NCBI RefSeq assembly: GCF_013116745.1
Contig: NZ_JABFOE010000004.1
Span: 62,001-126,000 of the forward strand
From: Arthrobacter sp. 260
GTDB lineage: Bacteria; Actinomycetota; Actinomycetes; Actinomycetales; Micrococcaceae
DNA: 64,000 bases
Reading direction: 5' to 3'
In this document: positions 40,804 through 50,535 of the stretch, in pieces
How positions within the stretch are numbered: position 1 is the first letter of the stretch
How the letters are laid out: every line of letters begins with the position of its first letter
The notes under the pieces: generated by a model
The model's input: the letters and a program-made list of their open reading frames with translations, nothing else
Databases searched by the model: none
Told to the model about the DNA's origin: nothing
Program-made: the position numbers and the translations under genes

Positions 40804-41734
40804 TAGGACGCACGCTCCTTAGGTTGGTCCGCGCGAGCCCCTCCATGATCACCTCGCCGAATACCTCATCCGGGTCGAGACGGCGGAGCTCTTCTGCGAG
40901 ACAGTCTTGCAGGCTCCGCCGCGGCAAGGAAATTCGCTGCACGGGCTGACCCGGCTGGTAAAGCTCGGCGACCGCCTGGTGCGGCCGGTTCAGTTCGACG
41001 TCGCCAGCGGGCCGGGACAACCTCACCCGCCGCAGTCCGGTGCCCGCGGGACCGGCAGCGATGGTGACCGGTGCGTCCAGCGCCAGGGTGAGCCAGGCGG
41101 CGAGCAACACGGTGCTGGGTGAATCGACTGCTCCCTCTACCGTGACTGCGGTAATCGGTGAGTCGTCCAATTGGTCGAGGACAGCGGCGAGCTGGATCCG
41201 CCAGTTCGTCAGCCGGGTCCAGGCCAGGTCGGTGTCACCGGCCGCGTAGGTACCACGGATCGTCGACAGGGCCGCCACTGGGTCCGGCTCGTTGGCTGCG
41301 TCGGTGATCCGCCGGTGGGCAATACTGCCGATGGACGTCCGGGATGCGTTCTCCGGCGCCCCGTGAGGCCACCAGGCCACAATGGGGGCATCAGGGAGCA
41401 ACAGCGCCGACACGAGTGACTCGTTTTCCTCGGCGAGCTGCCCGTAGCCCTTGAGCACGATCACATCGGAGGCACCGGCGTCACCGCCCACCCGGATCTG
41501 CGCGTCCAGCCGGGTCTCTTCCTCAGCGGAGCCGAGGGCGAGCACGATGATCCGGCAGGGGTGCTCGCGGCTCGCGAGGTTCGCGGCGAGGATCGCTTCC
41601 TCCTCATGGCCGGACGAGGTGATCACCACCAGGGTGAGCACCCGCCCCAGTGCGACGACGCCGCCCTTGTCGCGCAGGGTCATGATTTCCTTGGACACCT
41701 TCGAGGTGGTGGTGTCGGGCAGTTCGACGATCAT
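40793..41734 (-). CDS. opcA: Glucose-6-phosphate dehydrogenase assembly protein OpcA
   Basis: OpcA, the partner needed for assembly or redox regulation of glucose-6-phosphate dehydrogenase in actinobacteria and cyanobacteria, 313 residues. The N-terminus MIVELPDTTTSKVSKEI is the actinobacterial form. Conserved blocks include SREHPCRIIVLALG and LLLPDAPIVAWWPHGAPE. The ATG at 41734 overlaps the zwf TGA as ATGA, which is why I prefer it over an in-frame start at 41746. Coupled translation with zwf fits a stoichiometric partner. Confidence 0.95.
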   Translation of the reverse strand: MIVELPDTTTSKVSKEIMTLRDKGGVVALGRVLTLVVITSSGHEEEAILAANLASREHPCRIIVLALGSAEEETRLDAQIRVGGDAGASDVIVLKGYGQLAEENESLVSALLLPDAPIVAWWPHGAPENASRTSIGSIAHRRITDAANEPDPVAALSTIRGTYAAGDTDLAWTRLTNWRIQLAAVLDQLDDSPITAVTVEGAVDSPSTVLLAAWLTLALDAPVTIAAGPAGTGLRRVRLSRPAGDVELNRPHQAVAELYQPGQPVQRISLPRRSLQDCLAEELRRLDPDEVFGEVIMEGLARTNLRSVRPSER

Positions 41735-43275
41735 GGCCTGCGCCACGTCCTTCCATCACGGGCGAGGAGCTCGTCAGCGGAGGCCGGGCCCCAGCTTCCC
41801 GGCACGTACTTCTCCGGCTGGTCGCCGAGGGACGCCCAGTATTCCTCGAAGGGATCAAGAATCTTCCAGGACAGTTCCACCTCTTCGTGCCGGGGGAACA
41901 GCGGCGGTTCGCCCAGCAGCACGTCGAGGATCAGCCGCTCATAGGCTTCGGGGCTCGATTCGGTGAACGAGTGACCGTAGCCGAAGTCCATGGTGACGTC
42001 CCGGACTTCCATCTGGGTGCCGGGCACCTTGGAACCGAACCTGATGGTCGCACCCTCGTCCGGCTGCACGCGGATGACGACGGCGTTCTGACCGAAGTCG
42101 TCCTCACCGTGGTCGCGGAACAGGAGGTTCGGCGCACGCTTGAAAACGACGGCGATCTCGGTCACCCGGCGGCCCAACCGTTTGCCCGCCCGGAGGTAGA
42201 AGGGCACGCCGCTCCACCTGCGGGTATGGATGTCGAGGCGGAGGGCGGCGAAGCTTTCGGAGGTGGACTGTGGCGGGATTCCCTCTTCCTCCAGGAAGCC
42301 CCTGACGTGCTCGCCGCCCTGCCAGCCGGCGTCGTACTGGCCACGGGCGGAGGACTTGGAGAGGTCATCGGGCAGTTTCACCGCGGCGAGGACCTTCTCC
42401 TTCTCCGCCCGGAGGTCGTTGGCGTTGAAGGAGATGGGTTCTTCCATAGCGGTCAGCGCCAGGAGCTGCAGCAGGTGGTTCTGGATCACGTCGCGGGCCG
42501 CTCCGACCCCGTCGTAGTATCCGGCCCGACTGCCAATGCCGATGTCCTCGGCCATGGTGATCTGGACGTGGTCCACATAGTTGGCGTTCCACAGCGGCTC
42601 GAAGAGCTGGTTCGCGAACCGGAGGGCCAGGATGTTCTGGACGGTTTCCTTGCCCAGATAGTGGTCGATCCGGAATACGGCGTCCGGAGGAAAGACCTGT
42701 TCCACCACGGCGTTGAGCTCGCGGGCCGACTGCAGGTTGTGCCCGAAGGGCTTTTCGATGACCACCCGCCGCCACTGGCCCTCATTGGGCTGGGCGAGTC
42801 CGTGCTCCGAGAGCTTCTGGCAGACCAGTTCGAAGTCCTTCGGCGGGATGGACAGGTAGAACGCGTGGTTCCCCCGGGTCCCGCGGCTGGAGTCCAGCTC
42901 CTGGAGGGTGACTTCCAGCCGCCCGAAGGCGTCGTCGTCGTCGAAGTTTCCCTGCACGAACCGGATCCCGGCGGAGAGCTGTTCCCAGACGGTCTCATCG
43001 AACGGGGTCCGCGAGTGCGCGGTGACAGACTCGCGCACCTCCTCGACGAACCTCTCGTCGTCCCAGTTCCGCCGGCCGAACCCGATCAGGGCGAAGCTCG
43101 GCGGCAGCAGCCCCCGGTTCGCCAGATCGTAGATTGCCGGCATCAGCTTCTTGCGCGCCAGGTCGCCGGTGACCCCGAAGAGCACCAGCGACGACGGCCC
43201 GGCGATCCGGCTGAGCCGGCGGTCGCGCGGGTCCCGCAGCGGGTTGGCAGGGCGCGCGTCGGTTGAGTCGGGCAC
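41731..43275 (-). CDS. zwf: Glucose-6-phosphate 1-dehydrogenase
   Basis: First enzyme of the oxidative pentose-phosphate pathway, producing NADPH, 514 residues. The coenzyme loop is LFGVTGDLARKKL (about residues 32-44), and the active-site signature is RIDHYLGKETVQ (about 204-215), containing the substrate-binding His and Lys. The family EKPFGHNL block is also present. The GTG start shares one base with the pgi stop (TAGTG), and the 3' end overlaps opcA by 4 bp. Confidence 0.98.
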   Translation of the reverse strand: MPDSTDARPANPLRDPRDRRLSRIAGPSSLVLFGVTGDLARKKLMPAIYDLANRGLLPPSFALIGFGRRNWDDERFVEEVRESVTAHSRTPFDETVWEQLSAGIRFVQGNFDDDDAFGRLEVTLQELDSSRGTRGNHAFYLSIPPKDFELVCQKLSEHGLAQPNEGQWRRVVIEKPFGHNLQSARELNAVVEQVFPPDAVFRIDHYLGKETVQNILALRFANQLFEPLWNANYVDHVQITMAEDIGIGSRAGYYDGVGAARDVIQNHLLQLLALTAMEEPISFNANDLRAEKEKVLAAVKLPDDLSKSSARGQYDAGWQGGEHVRGFLEEEGIPPQSTSESFAALRLDIHTRRWSGVPFYLRAGKRLGRRVTEIAVVFKRAPNLLFRDHGEDDFGQNAVVIRVQPDEGATIRFGSKVPGTQMEVRDVTMDFGYGHSFTESSPEAYERLILDVLLGEPPLFPRHEEVELSWKILDPFEEYWASLGDQPEKYVPGSWGPASADELLARDGRTWRRP

Positions 43276-44930
43276 TATACGGTGCCGTTCTCGTTGGAGG
43301 CCCGCTGGCCTGCGGCACCGCTGAGCAGGTGCGTAACCACCTGGACGAGCTGGTCCAGGCCGGCCGCCCGGTCTGTCAAATGGAGGCGGAGCACCGGTCG
43401 TCCCTTGCCTGCAAGGACCTGGGCGTCGCCGGCCGCCTGGGCGGTGATCAGTTCACCGAAGGTGAAGGGACGCTCGGGGATGTCCAGGTCTTCGGCCGCT
43501 GCACCGGTGATGGTGAGGAACACGCCCTGCGCCGGACCGCCCTTGTGGAACTGGCCGGTGGAGTGCAGGAACCTGGGGCCCCAGCCAAACGTGACGGGAC
43601 GCCCCGTCAGGGACGCGAGGGGTGACCTGATGTCCTCCAACCGCGACTGCACCGACCGGTCCAGGTAGGCCTGGACTGCCAGGTACCCGTTGGGCTCAAG
43701 GGTAGCGAAAAGCTGCTGCAGGGCGTCGCCCAGCGTACTGGCGTCGCCGAGCAGTCCATCGTCGGCGCGGATTTCGACGGCACCGTCGACGAAGTTCGCG
43801 GGGGTGGACTCGGGTTGTGCGTCGAGCAGACCTCGGGCGGCCGTCTTGGCGGCCTCCACATCGGGCTGGTCGAAGGGGTTGATGCCCAGGAGGCGACCGG
43901 CGACCGCGGTGGCGAACTCCCAGACGAGCAGTTGGCTGCCGAGGCTGCCGCTGACGGTGACCTGGTTCCCCACCGGCTCAATATCGGCGTCCGGCGCGGT
44001 CAGCCGGACGGCGAGGACGTCGCCGTCGCCAGCAAGGATTTCCGGAGCGCCTTCCTCGGCGACCACCGGGAGTACACCGGTGCCCAGCTTGCCGGTCGAT
44101 TCGGCGATCAACTGCTCAGCCCAGTCGGCGAGCCCGGGGATCCCCGAGGCCTCATCGGCAAAGACAATCTTGTCCCGCAGGGGGCTCGTGCCGCCCAGCA
44201 CCGCTCCCAGGCGTAACCCGATGTTCGTCGGATCGTCTTCACCGAGGAACTCGGCGGTCTCCTCCGCGTCGTCCAGCAGGGCGTCGAGGTCGACTCCCGC
44301 AAGACCGGAGGGGACCAGGCCGAACGCGGTCAGCGCCGAGTACCTGCCGCCGACGTTGGGGTCAGCGTTGAACACGGCGCGGTAACCGGCCTCACGGGCT
44401 GAGGCGTCCAGCGGAGACCCCGGGTCAGTGACAATGACCACCCGGCTCAGCGGGTCGATACCCGCCGCGGTGAACGCAGCCTCGAAGATCCGGCGCTGGG
44501 AGTCGGTTTCGACGGTCGACCCCGACTTCGAGGAGACCACCACTGCCGTCTCCGCCACCCGGTCCTCGACCGTCCGGCGGACCTGGTCCGGGTCGGTGGA
44601 GTCAAGCACCGTCAGCTCCACTCCGGCGGTCCGGGTGATCACTTCGGGCGCCAGGGAGGAACCTCCCATGCCGCACAGGACGATCCGGCTCACGCCGTCC
44701 GCCCGCAGGGAATCCCGCAGTTCCATGATGCCCGGGACGAGGCCGCGGGACGCGTCGACGAGGTCAACCCAGCCCAGCCGGACCGCTGCCTCCGCCTCGG
44801 CGTCGTGACCCCACAGGGTGGGGTCCTTGGCCATCAGCCGCGATGCCACCCGGTCCTCGACGAGGGTGCCGGTGACGCGGTCGATGGCTTCCAGGGCGGC
44901 GCCAGCCGCCGCGAGCGTCATGGAACTCAT
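43275..44930 (-). CDS. pgi: Glucose-6-phosphate isomerase
   Basis: Interconverts glucose-6-phosphate and fructose-6-phosphate, linking glycolysis to the pentose-phosphate pathway, 551 residues. Sugar-isomerase (SIS) motifs are GMGGSSLAPEV (about residues 86-96) and SSKSGSTVETD (about 134-144), with the GGRYSALTAFGLVP block downstream. It resembles the isomerase half of the bifunctional transaldolase/isomerase of some actinobacteria rather than E. coli Pgi. It lies 5 bp after tal, so the two look like the unfused form of that protein. Confidence 0.94.
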   Translation of the reverse strand: MSSMTLAAAGAALEAIDRVTGTLVEDRVASRLMAKDPTLWGHDAEAEAAVRLGWVDLVDASRGLVPGIMELRDSLRADGVSRIVLCGMGGSSLAPEVITRTAGVELTVLDSTDPDQVRRTVEDRVAETAVVVSSKSGSTVETDSQRRIFEAAFTAAGIDPLSRVVIVTDPGSPLDASAREAGYRAVFNADPNVGGRYSALTAFGLVPSGLAGVDLDALLDDAEETAEFLGEDDPTNIGLRLGAVLGGTSPLRDKIVFADEASGIPGLADWAEQLIAESTGKLGTGVLPVVAEEGAPEILAGDGDVLAVRLTAPDADIEPVGNQVTVSGSLGSQLLVWEFATAVAGRLLGINPFDQPDVEAAKTAARGLLDAQPESTPANFVDGAVEIRADDGLLGDASTLGDALQQLFATLEPNGYLAVQAYLDRSVQSRLEDIRSPLASLTGRPVTFGWGPRFLHSTGQFHKGGPAQGVFLTITGAAAEDLDIPERPFTFGELITAQAAGDAQVLAGKGRPVLRLHLTDRAAGLDQLVQVVTHLLSGAAGQRASNENGTV

Positions 44931-44935
44931 CTGGT

Positions 44936-46048
44936 TTAGCCCTTCGCCTTGTCCAATGCGGTCTGGACGGTTTCGAGGAGCTCGTTCCAGCTCACTACGA
45001 ACTTGTCCAGGCCTTCGATTTCCAGCTGTTCAACCACTTCGACGTAGGAAACGCCGATGTTCTCGAGATTGTTGAGGACCGTGTTCGCGTCCTCGTAGGA
45101 CCCGGTGATGGTGTCCCCGGTGATGACGCCGTGGTCAGCCGTGGCCTCCAGGGTCTTTTCGGGCATCGTGTTGACGACGCCGGGTGCCACCAGCTCGGTG
45201 ACGTACAGGGTGTCCGGCAGTGCCGGATCCTTCACACCGGTCGAGGCCCATAGGGGGCGCTGCCGACGGGCACCTGCTGCCGCAAGCACTTCCCACCGCT
45301 CGGTGCCGAACAGCTCCTCGTACACCTGGTAGGCCAGGCGTGCGTTGGCGAGCCCTGCCTTGCCCTTGAGTGCTGCCGCCTCGTCAGTGCCAATGGCGTC
45401 CAGGCGCTTGTCCACTTCACTGTCCACGCGGGACACGAAGAAGGAGGCGACCGAGTGGATGGTGGACAGGTCGAACCCGTTCTCCTTGGCCTGCTCGATG
45501 CCCAGCATGAAGGCGTTGATGACGGCACGGTAGCGTTCCAGCGAGAAGATGAGCGTCACGTTGACGCTGATCCCCTCGGCGATCGTCGCCGCGATGGCCT
45601 CGAGCCCCTCCACCGTGGCGGGGATCTTGATGAGGACGTTGGAGCGCTGCACCTTGGCGTGGAGCCGTTTCGCCTCCGCGATCGTGCCCTCGGTGTCCTT
45701 GGACAGGCGTGGGTCCACCTCGATGGACACCCGTCCGTCAACGCCGTCGGTGCTCTTCGCCTCGGCCGCGAAAATGTCGCAGGCCTGGGCGACGTCGTGG
45801 GTGGTGATGTCAAAGACGGCGTCGTTGACGGGGATGTTGGCGGCTGCGAGGGCCTCAATCTGGGTGGCGTACGAGTCGCCCTGCTGCAGTGCGGCAGCGA
45901 AGATGCTCGGGTTGGTGGTCACACCAACCACGTTGCGCTCCTCGATCAGGTGCTTGAAGGCGCCCGAGTTGATGCGCTCCCGGGAGAGGTCGTCGAGCCA
46001 GATGGAAACGCCTGCGGCGGAAAGGTCCGCCGTGGGGGTGGAAGTCAT
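44936..46048 (-). CDS. tal: Transaldolase
   Basis: Non-oxidative pentose-phosphate enzyme transferring a dihydroxyacetone unit, 370 residues. The Schiff-base Lys141 lies in [16 protein letters not shown]. Other blocks are [10 protein letters not shown] near the N-terminus, VTTNPSIF (about residues 43-50) and [13 protein letters not shown]. The length matches the actinobacterial transaldolase subfamily. It starts 26 bp after tkt and stops 5 bp before the pgi start. Confidence 0.97.
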   Translation of the reverse strand: MTSTPTADLSAAGVSIWLDDLSRERINSGAFKHLIEERNVVGVTTNPSIFAAALQQGDSYATQIEALAAANIPVNDAVFDITTHDVAQACDIFAAEAKSTDGVDGRVSIEVDPRLSKDTEGTIAEAKRLHAKVQRSNVLIKIPATVEGLEAIAATIAEGISVNVTLIFSLERYRAVINAFMLGIEQAKENGFDLSTIHSVASFFVSRVDSEVDKRLDAIGTDEAAALKGKAGLANARLAYQVYEELFGTERWEVLAAAGARRQRPLWASTGVKDPALPDTLYVTELVAPGVVNTMPEKTLEATADHGVITGDTITGSYEDANTVLNNLENIGVSYVEVVEQLEIEGLDKFVVSWNELLETVQTALDKAKG

Positions 46049-46074
46049 TGTGGATCTCCTTGAATTGTCGACTG

Positions 46075-48255
46075 TTACTGCTGGTCGCCGGTTTCGGATG
46101 ACATGGGGCCGGACCAGGCCGGCGTGCCGTTCGGCGCCCGGTGGTTCCCTGCGGCGGCGATGGAGTCGCGGGCGGCCTGGGTCACGGCGTCGGCGGTGAT
46201 GCCGAACTCGTTGAACAGGCGCTTGTAGTCGGCTGACGCACCGAAGTGCTCCAGCGAGACCGACCGGCCGGCATCGCCGATGAGTTCACGCCAGCCCAGG
46301 GCCACGCCGGCCTCGACCGACACCCGTGCCAGGACGTTGCCGGGCAGTACCGACTCGCGGTACGCCTCGTCCTGCCGGTTGAACCACTCGAGGCTCGGCA
46401 TCGACACCACGCGGGCCGCGATGCCTTCGGCCTGAAGCGTTGCGCGCGCCTCAACAGCCAGCTGGACCTCCGACCCGGTGCCGATCAGGATGACCTCGGG
46501 GGTACCCCCCGCTGCTTCGGCCAGGATGTACGCGCCCCGGGCAGCGCCCTCGGCGGAACCGAAGGTGTCGCCGTCGGCTGCGCCCTCGCCCCGCTCGTAC
46601 GTCGGGATGTTCTGCCGGGTCAGCACAATACCGGCCGGGTTTTCGGTATTCTCCAGGATGGTGCGCCACGCGACGGCAACCTCGTTGGCGTCACCCGGGC
46701 GGACGACGTCGAGACCCGGGATCGCCCGGAGTGCCGCGAGCTGTTCCACGGGCTGGTGGGTGGGGCCGTCCTCGCCCAGGCCGATCGAATCGTGGGTCCA
46801 CACGTAGATGGATGGAACGCCCATCAGCGCGCCCAACCGGACGGCGGGTCGCTGGTAGTCGCTGAAGATGAGGAAGGTGCCGGAGAAGGCGCGGGTGCTG
46901 CTGTGCATGACAATGCCGTTGACGATCGCGGCTGCCGCGTGCTCCCGGATGCCGAAGTGCAGCACCCGGCCGTACGGGTTGCCCTGCCAGGCGTCTGTCT
47001 GCTTGCCGACGGGGACGAACGACGGCGATCCCTCGATAGTGGTGTTGTTCGATTCCGCGAGGTCAGCTGAGCCGCCCCACAGTTCGGGAAGGACCGGGCC
47101 GATTGCCGAGAGCACCTTGCCCGACGCCGCACGTGTTGACATGTCTTTGCCGGCCTCGAAGGTGGGGAGGGCATCGTCCCAGTTATCGGGAAGCTTGCGG
47201 GAAGCGATCCGGTCCAGGAGCTTCGCGTTGTCCGGGTTGGCCTGCTGCCAGGCGGTGAACGACTGCTCCCACTCGGTCCGCAGCGCCTTGCCGCGGTCTC
47301 CGACCTGCCGTGCATGATCCAGCACCTCCGCGGCCACGTCGAAGTGCTTGGCCGGGTCGAGGCCGAGCGTCTCCTTCAGGGCTGCCACCTCATCGGCGCC
47401 GAGAGCGGAGCCGTGGATCTTGCCGGTGTTCTGCTTGGTGGGGGCGGGCCAGCCGATGATGGTGCGCAGGGACACGATCGACGGCTTCGAGGTCTCTGCC
47501 CGTGCAGCCGTGAGGGCCCTGTGGAGCTCTTCGATGTCTTCGACGTACTCGCCGGTCTTGGTCCAGTCGACGCGCTGGACGTGCCAGCCGTACGCCTCGT
47601 ACCGGCCCAGCACGTTCTCGGTGAACGCGATGTCGGTGTCGTCCTCAATCGAGATGTGGTTCTCGTCATAGAGCACCACCAGGTTACCGAGTTCCTGGTG
47701 CCCGGCGAGGGAGGAGGCTTCGGCAGTGACACCCTCCTGCAGGTCGCCGTCGGAAGCGATGACCCAGATGGTGTGGTCGAACGGGCTCTCGCCCACTGCG
47801 GCGTCGGGGTCCATCATGCCGCGCATGCGGCGCTGGGCGTAGGCGAAGCCCACCGCTGAGGCCAGGCCCTGGCCGAGTGGCCCGGTGGTGATCTCAACGC
47901 CGGGCGTGTGCCGGTACTCCGGGTGGCCCGGGGTCTTGGAGCCCCAGGTGCGCAGGGACTGCAGGTCCTCAAGCTCCAGGCCGTAGCCGGAGAGGAAGAG
48001 CTGGATGTAGAGGGTGAGCGAGGTGTGGCCGGGGGAGAGGACGAAACGGTCCCTGCCGGTCCATTCGGGCTGCGAAGGGTCGTGCCTGATCAGCTTCTGG
48101 AAGAGCAGGTAGGCGGCGGGCGCCAGGCTCATCGCCGTGCCGGGGTGGCCGTTTCCCACCTTCTCCACCGCGTCGGCTGCCAGTACCCGCACGGCATCCA
48201 CCGCACGGTTGTCCAGGTCAGTCCAGGTCAGTTCTTGCGTATCAAGCTGCGGCAC
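46075..48255 (-). CDS. tkt: Transketolase
   Basis: Thiamine-diphosphate enzyme of the non-oxidative pentose-phosphate pathway, 726 residues from a GTG start preceded by GAGG. The N-terminal domain shows [31 protein letters not shown] and the diphosphate/Mg2+ loop [10 protein letters not shown] (about residues 172-181). The middle domain has the cofactor-activating Glu region near [14 protein letters not shown], and [20 protein letters not shown] is typical. First gene of the pentose-phosphate operon, divergent from ctaB. Confidence 0.98.
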   Translation of the reverse strand: MPQLDTQELTWTDLDNRAVDAVRVLAADAVEKVGNGHPGTAMSLAPAAYLLFQKLIRHDPSQPEWTGRDRFVLSPGHTSLTLYIQLFLSGYGLELEDLQSLRTWGSKTPGHPEYRHTPGVEITTGPLGQGLASAVGFAYAQRRMRGMMDPDAAVGESPFDHTIWVIASDGDLQEGVTAEASSLAGHQELGNLVVLYDENHISIEDDTDIAFTENVLGRYEAYGWHVQRVDWTKTGEYVEDIEELHRALTAARAETSKPSIVSLRTIIGWPAPTKQNTGKIHGSALGADEVAALKETLGLDPAKHFDVAAEVLDHARQVGDRGKALRTEWEQSFTAWQQANPDNAKLLDRIASRKLPDNWDDALPTFEAGKDMSTRAASGKVLSAIGPVLPELWGGSADLAESNNTTIEGSPSFVPVGKQTDAWQGNPYGRVLHFGIREHAAAAIVNGIVMHSSTRAFSGTFLIFSDYQRPAVRLGALMGVPSIYVWTHDSIGLGEDGPTHQPVEQLAALRAIPGLDVVRPGDANEVAVAWRTILENTENPAGIVLTRQNIPTYERGEGAADGDTFGSAEGAARGAYILAEAAGGTPEVILIGTGSEVQLAVEARATLQAEGIAARVVSMPSLEWFNRQDEAYRESVLPGNVLARVSVEAGVALGWRELIGDAGRSVSLEHFGASADYKRLFNEFGITADAVTQAARDSIAAAGNHRAPNGTPAWSGPMSSETGDQQ

Positions 48256-48621
48256 GAAACCTCAGCCCCTCTCTGTGCTCCACGGCCAGCACCACGGCGC
48301 CTCAAGTGGGACTGGCGATTGCCGTCCTCTAGCACCGGACCAGCTGGCCGTTCACCGTTGAAAATCTGCATTGTCTGAAAATCTGCATGTCGCTGCCCAC
48401 GCTCCGCTCAACCGGCAAAATACACCAGCTGAAACGGCCCGGGCGTTACCATCAACCCTATCGCTTTGGGCTGCCAATCAAATTCATTGTCCACATAGTG
48501 ACGCAGGGAGTCACGCGCCGTCGACCTGGGCCGATACTTCTACACGCTGTAAAATCTGGGATCGGCGGGGCAGTATGATGAGAGAGGACTTTCCCCCCAG
48601 CAGAAACGGCAGTGTTACCTC
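48256..48621. promoter_or_regulatory. 366-bp divergent promoter region between tkt and ctaB
   Basis: No gene is recognisable here. It must hold promoters for the pentose-phosphate operon (minus) and ctaB (plus). A direct repeat lies at 48359-48388. A TATGAT at 48574-48579, about 42 bp before the ctaB GTG, is a plausible -10 element, but no good -35 partner is visible. Confidence 0.6.
48359..48388. repeat. Direct repeat TGAAAATCTGCAT (two copies, 17-bp period)
   Basis: Identical 13-mers at 48359-48371 and 48376-48388. They are AT-richer than the surroundings. The spacing is about 1.6 helical turns. Possible operator half-sites; no known regulator motif recognised. Confidence 0.6.
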
Positions 48622-49566
48622 GTGAAGACCGAGCAGGATCCGCGCCTTGCCAGTACAACGGGCAGCAGTACGGGTTTCAAACGCAAGGCGAAGGCCTATC
48701 TCGCTCTGACCAAACCGCGGGTCATTGAGCTGCTGCTGGTCACCACGCTCCCGACCATGATCTTCGCCCAGGGCGGCCTGCCCGGTCTCTGGCTGATCAT
48801 CTCCACCATGGTGGGCGGGGCCCTGGCGGCAGGCAGCGCCGGCTCGTTCAACTGCTACATCGACCGCGACATCGACAAGGTGATGCACCGCACCGAGAAG
48901 CGCCCGCTCGTCACCGGAGAGGTGTCCCCACGGGAGGCGCTGATCTTCTCCTGGGTCCTCGGCATAGCCGCCATCACCGTGCTGTGGTTCGGCGCGAACC
49001 CGCTGGCGGCCGCGCTGGGCGTCGCGGCGATCTTCTTCTACGTGGTCGTGTACTCGCTGATCCTCAAGCGCCGCACCTCGCAGAACATCGTGTGGGGCGG
49101 CGCCGCGGGCTGCATGCCGGTGCTGATCGCCTGGGCCGCGGTGACCAACACCGTTGAGTGGCCCGCCGTCGTCCTCTTCCTCATCATCTTCCTGTGGACG
49201 CCGCCGCACTACTGGCCGCTGTCCATGAAATACAGCGACGACTACAACGCGGCAAAGGTGCCCATGCTGGGAGCCATCGCCGGGGCCCGCGTGGTCTCCG
49301 TCCAGGTGGTCCTGTACGCCTACGCCACCGTTGCCTGCTCCCTGCTGCTGATCCCCGTGGGCGGTGCCGGCTGGGTGTTCACCGTGGCCGCCATCGCCTC
49401 CGGAATCTGGTTCCTGTCGGAAACGCACAAGCTCCACGCCTCGGCCGTCCGCGGGACCGTCACCGACAAGGGCTCGATGAAGGTCTTCCACGGCTCCATC
49501 AGCTACCTCACCGTGGTGTTCCTGGCACTGGCCATCGACCCCTTCATCGGCGGCCCGGTCTTCTAA
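48622..49566 (+). CDS. ctaB: Protoheme IX farnesyltransferase (heme O synthase)
   Basis: Integral membrane prenyltransferase converting heme B to heme O for heme-copper oxidases, 314 residues, with about nine membrane helices. The first Asp-rich motif is [15 protein letters not shown] (about residues 78-92), and the second region is [13 protein letters not shown] (about 205-217). [14 protein letters not shown] near the N-terminus is also typical. The start is a GTG at 48622. CtaA is encoded nearby at 50519 on the other strand. Confidence 0.97.
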   Translation: MKTEQDPRLASTTGSSTGFKRKAKAYLALTKPRVIELLLVTTLPTMIFAQGGLPGLWLIISTMVGGALAAGSAGSFNCYIDRDIDKVMHRTEKRPLVTGEVSPREALIFSWVLGIAAITVLWFGANPLAAALGVAAIFFYVVVYSLILKRRTSQNIVWGGAAGCMPVLIAWAAVTNTVEWPAVVLFLIIFLWTPPHYWPLSMKYSDDYNAAKVPMLGAIAGARVVSVQVVLYAYATVACSLLLIPVGGAGWVFTVAAIASGIWFLSETHKLHASAVRGTVTDKGSMKVFHGSISYLTVVFLALAIDPFIGGPVF

Positions 49567-49604
49567 CGCTGCCGCCCGTCATCTTCTAACGCTGCCGCCC
49601 GTCA
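49561..49604. repeat. Tandem 23-bp duplication across the ctaB stop codon
   Basis: TTCTAACGCTGCCGCCCGTCA occurs at 49561-49581 and again at 49584-49604 with no mismatches. The first copy contains the ctaB stop TAA (49564-49566). The second is noncoding. It looks like a recent slippage duplication. Confidence 0.9.
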
Positions 49605-49629
49605 AGGGCAATACAGCTAGCATGAGCAC

Positions 49630-50535
49630 ATGGTGTTCAACGGTCTTATCGCGTATCCGGTCACTCCCTTCCACGAGAACGGTGACGTCAACTTCCCCGA
49701 GCTGTCCTCGCTGGTGACGTCCCTGGCGTCCTCGGGAGTTGATGCGATAGCGGTGCTGGGGTCATCAGGCAGTTTCGCCTACCTGAACGCCGGGGAACGG
49801 TCCCGGGTTGCGGCGACCGCCGTCGACGCCGTCAGCGCATCCGACGCTGACGTCCCGGTGGTCGTGGGGATCAGTTCGGTGGGCACCCGGGAGGTGCTGG
49901 ATGCCGCCCGCGACGCGGAGCGCGTCGGCGCCTCGGGGGTGGTGCTGTCACCGGTCTCCTACGTGCCGCTGAACAATGACGAGGTAGCAGCGCAGACCGC
50001 AGCCGTCTGCGATGTGACCGACCTGCCGATCTGCCTGTACAACAACCCGGGTACCACCCAGTTCCACTACGACCTGGAGTTGGTGGCCGAACTCCTTGAC
50101 CTGCCCAACGTCGTCGCCTTCAAGGACACCGCCGCCGACGTCGTCACCTTCAGGCAGCGCTACGACCGGTTGCGGTCCCTGACCGGCCAGCCGGTGAGTC
50201 ACGGGCTCAGCGGGGACCTGCTGATTGCGTCGGGCGACGTCGCGGCCGACGCCTGGCACACCGGACCGGCCGCACTGCTCCCCGTCGCCTACACCGAGTT
50301 CCGCGCGGCTGTCCTCAGCGGTGATACCGCCCGCATCGACGAGTCGCGGAAACTTCTGCTCCCCGTGGTCCAGGCGGTCCTGCGGTTGCGGAAACTGAGC
50401 GGGCTCCACTCGCTGGCGAAGGCGTGCGGCGTGAACGCCGGCGAACCCCGGCTACCCGTCCTGCCTGTCCCGGGCAGCGAGCAGCGCGACCTTGCCCGCC
50501 TGGTCGACGCGCTGGAGGTTACCGGGCGTCTCTGA
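49630..50535 (+). CDS. DHDPS/NAL-family aldolase (dapA-like)
   Basis: A 301-residue TIM-barrel protein of the dihydrodipicolinate synthase / N-acetylneuraminate lyase family. The catalytic Tyr lies in CLYNNPGTTQF and the Schiff-base Lys in VVAFKDTAADV (about residue 160). The carboxylate-binding loop is LGSSGSFAYL (about 38-47), unlike the GTTGE of true DapA, so it may act on another keto acid. The true DapA is probably elsewhere. Its 3' end overlaps the convergent ctaA gene by 17 bp. Confidence 0.88.
   Translation: MVFNGLIAYPVTPFHENGDVNFPELSSLVTSLASSGVDAIAVLGSSGSFAYLNAGERSRVAATAVDAVSASDADVPVVVGISSVGTREVLDAARDAERVGASGVVLSPVSYVPLNNDEVAAQTAAVCDVTDLPICLYNNPGTTQFHYDLELVAELLDLPNVVAFKDTAADVVTFRQRYDRLRSLTGQPVSHGLSGDLLIASGDVAADAWHTGPAALLPVAYTEFRAAVLSGDTARIDESRKLLLPVVQAVLRLRKLSGLHSLAKACGVNAGEPRLPVLPVPGSEQRDLARLVDALEVTGRL

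Noticed and set aside
49630..50535. True dihydrodipicolinate synthase (dapA)
   Set aside because: The carboxylate-binding loop is GSSGS rather than the GTTGE of DapA, and no lysine-pathway genes are nearby. Called only as a family member.
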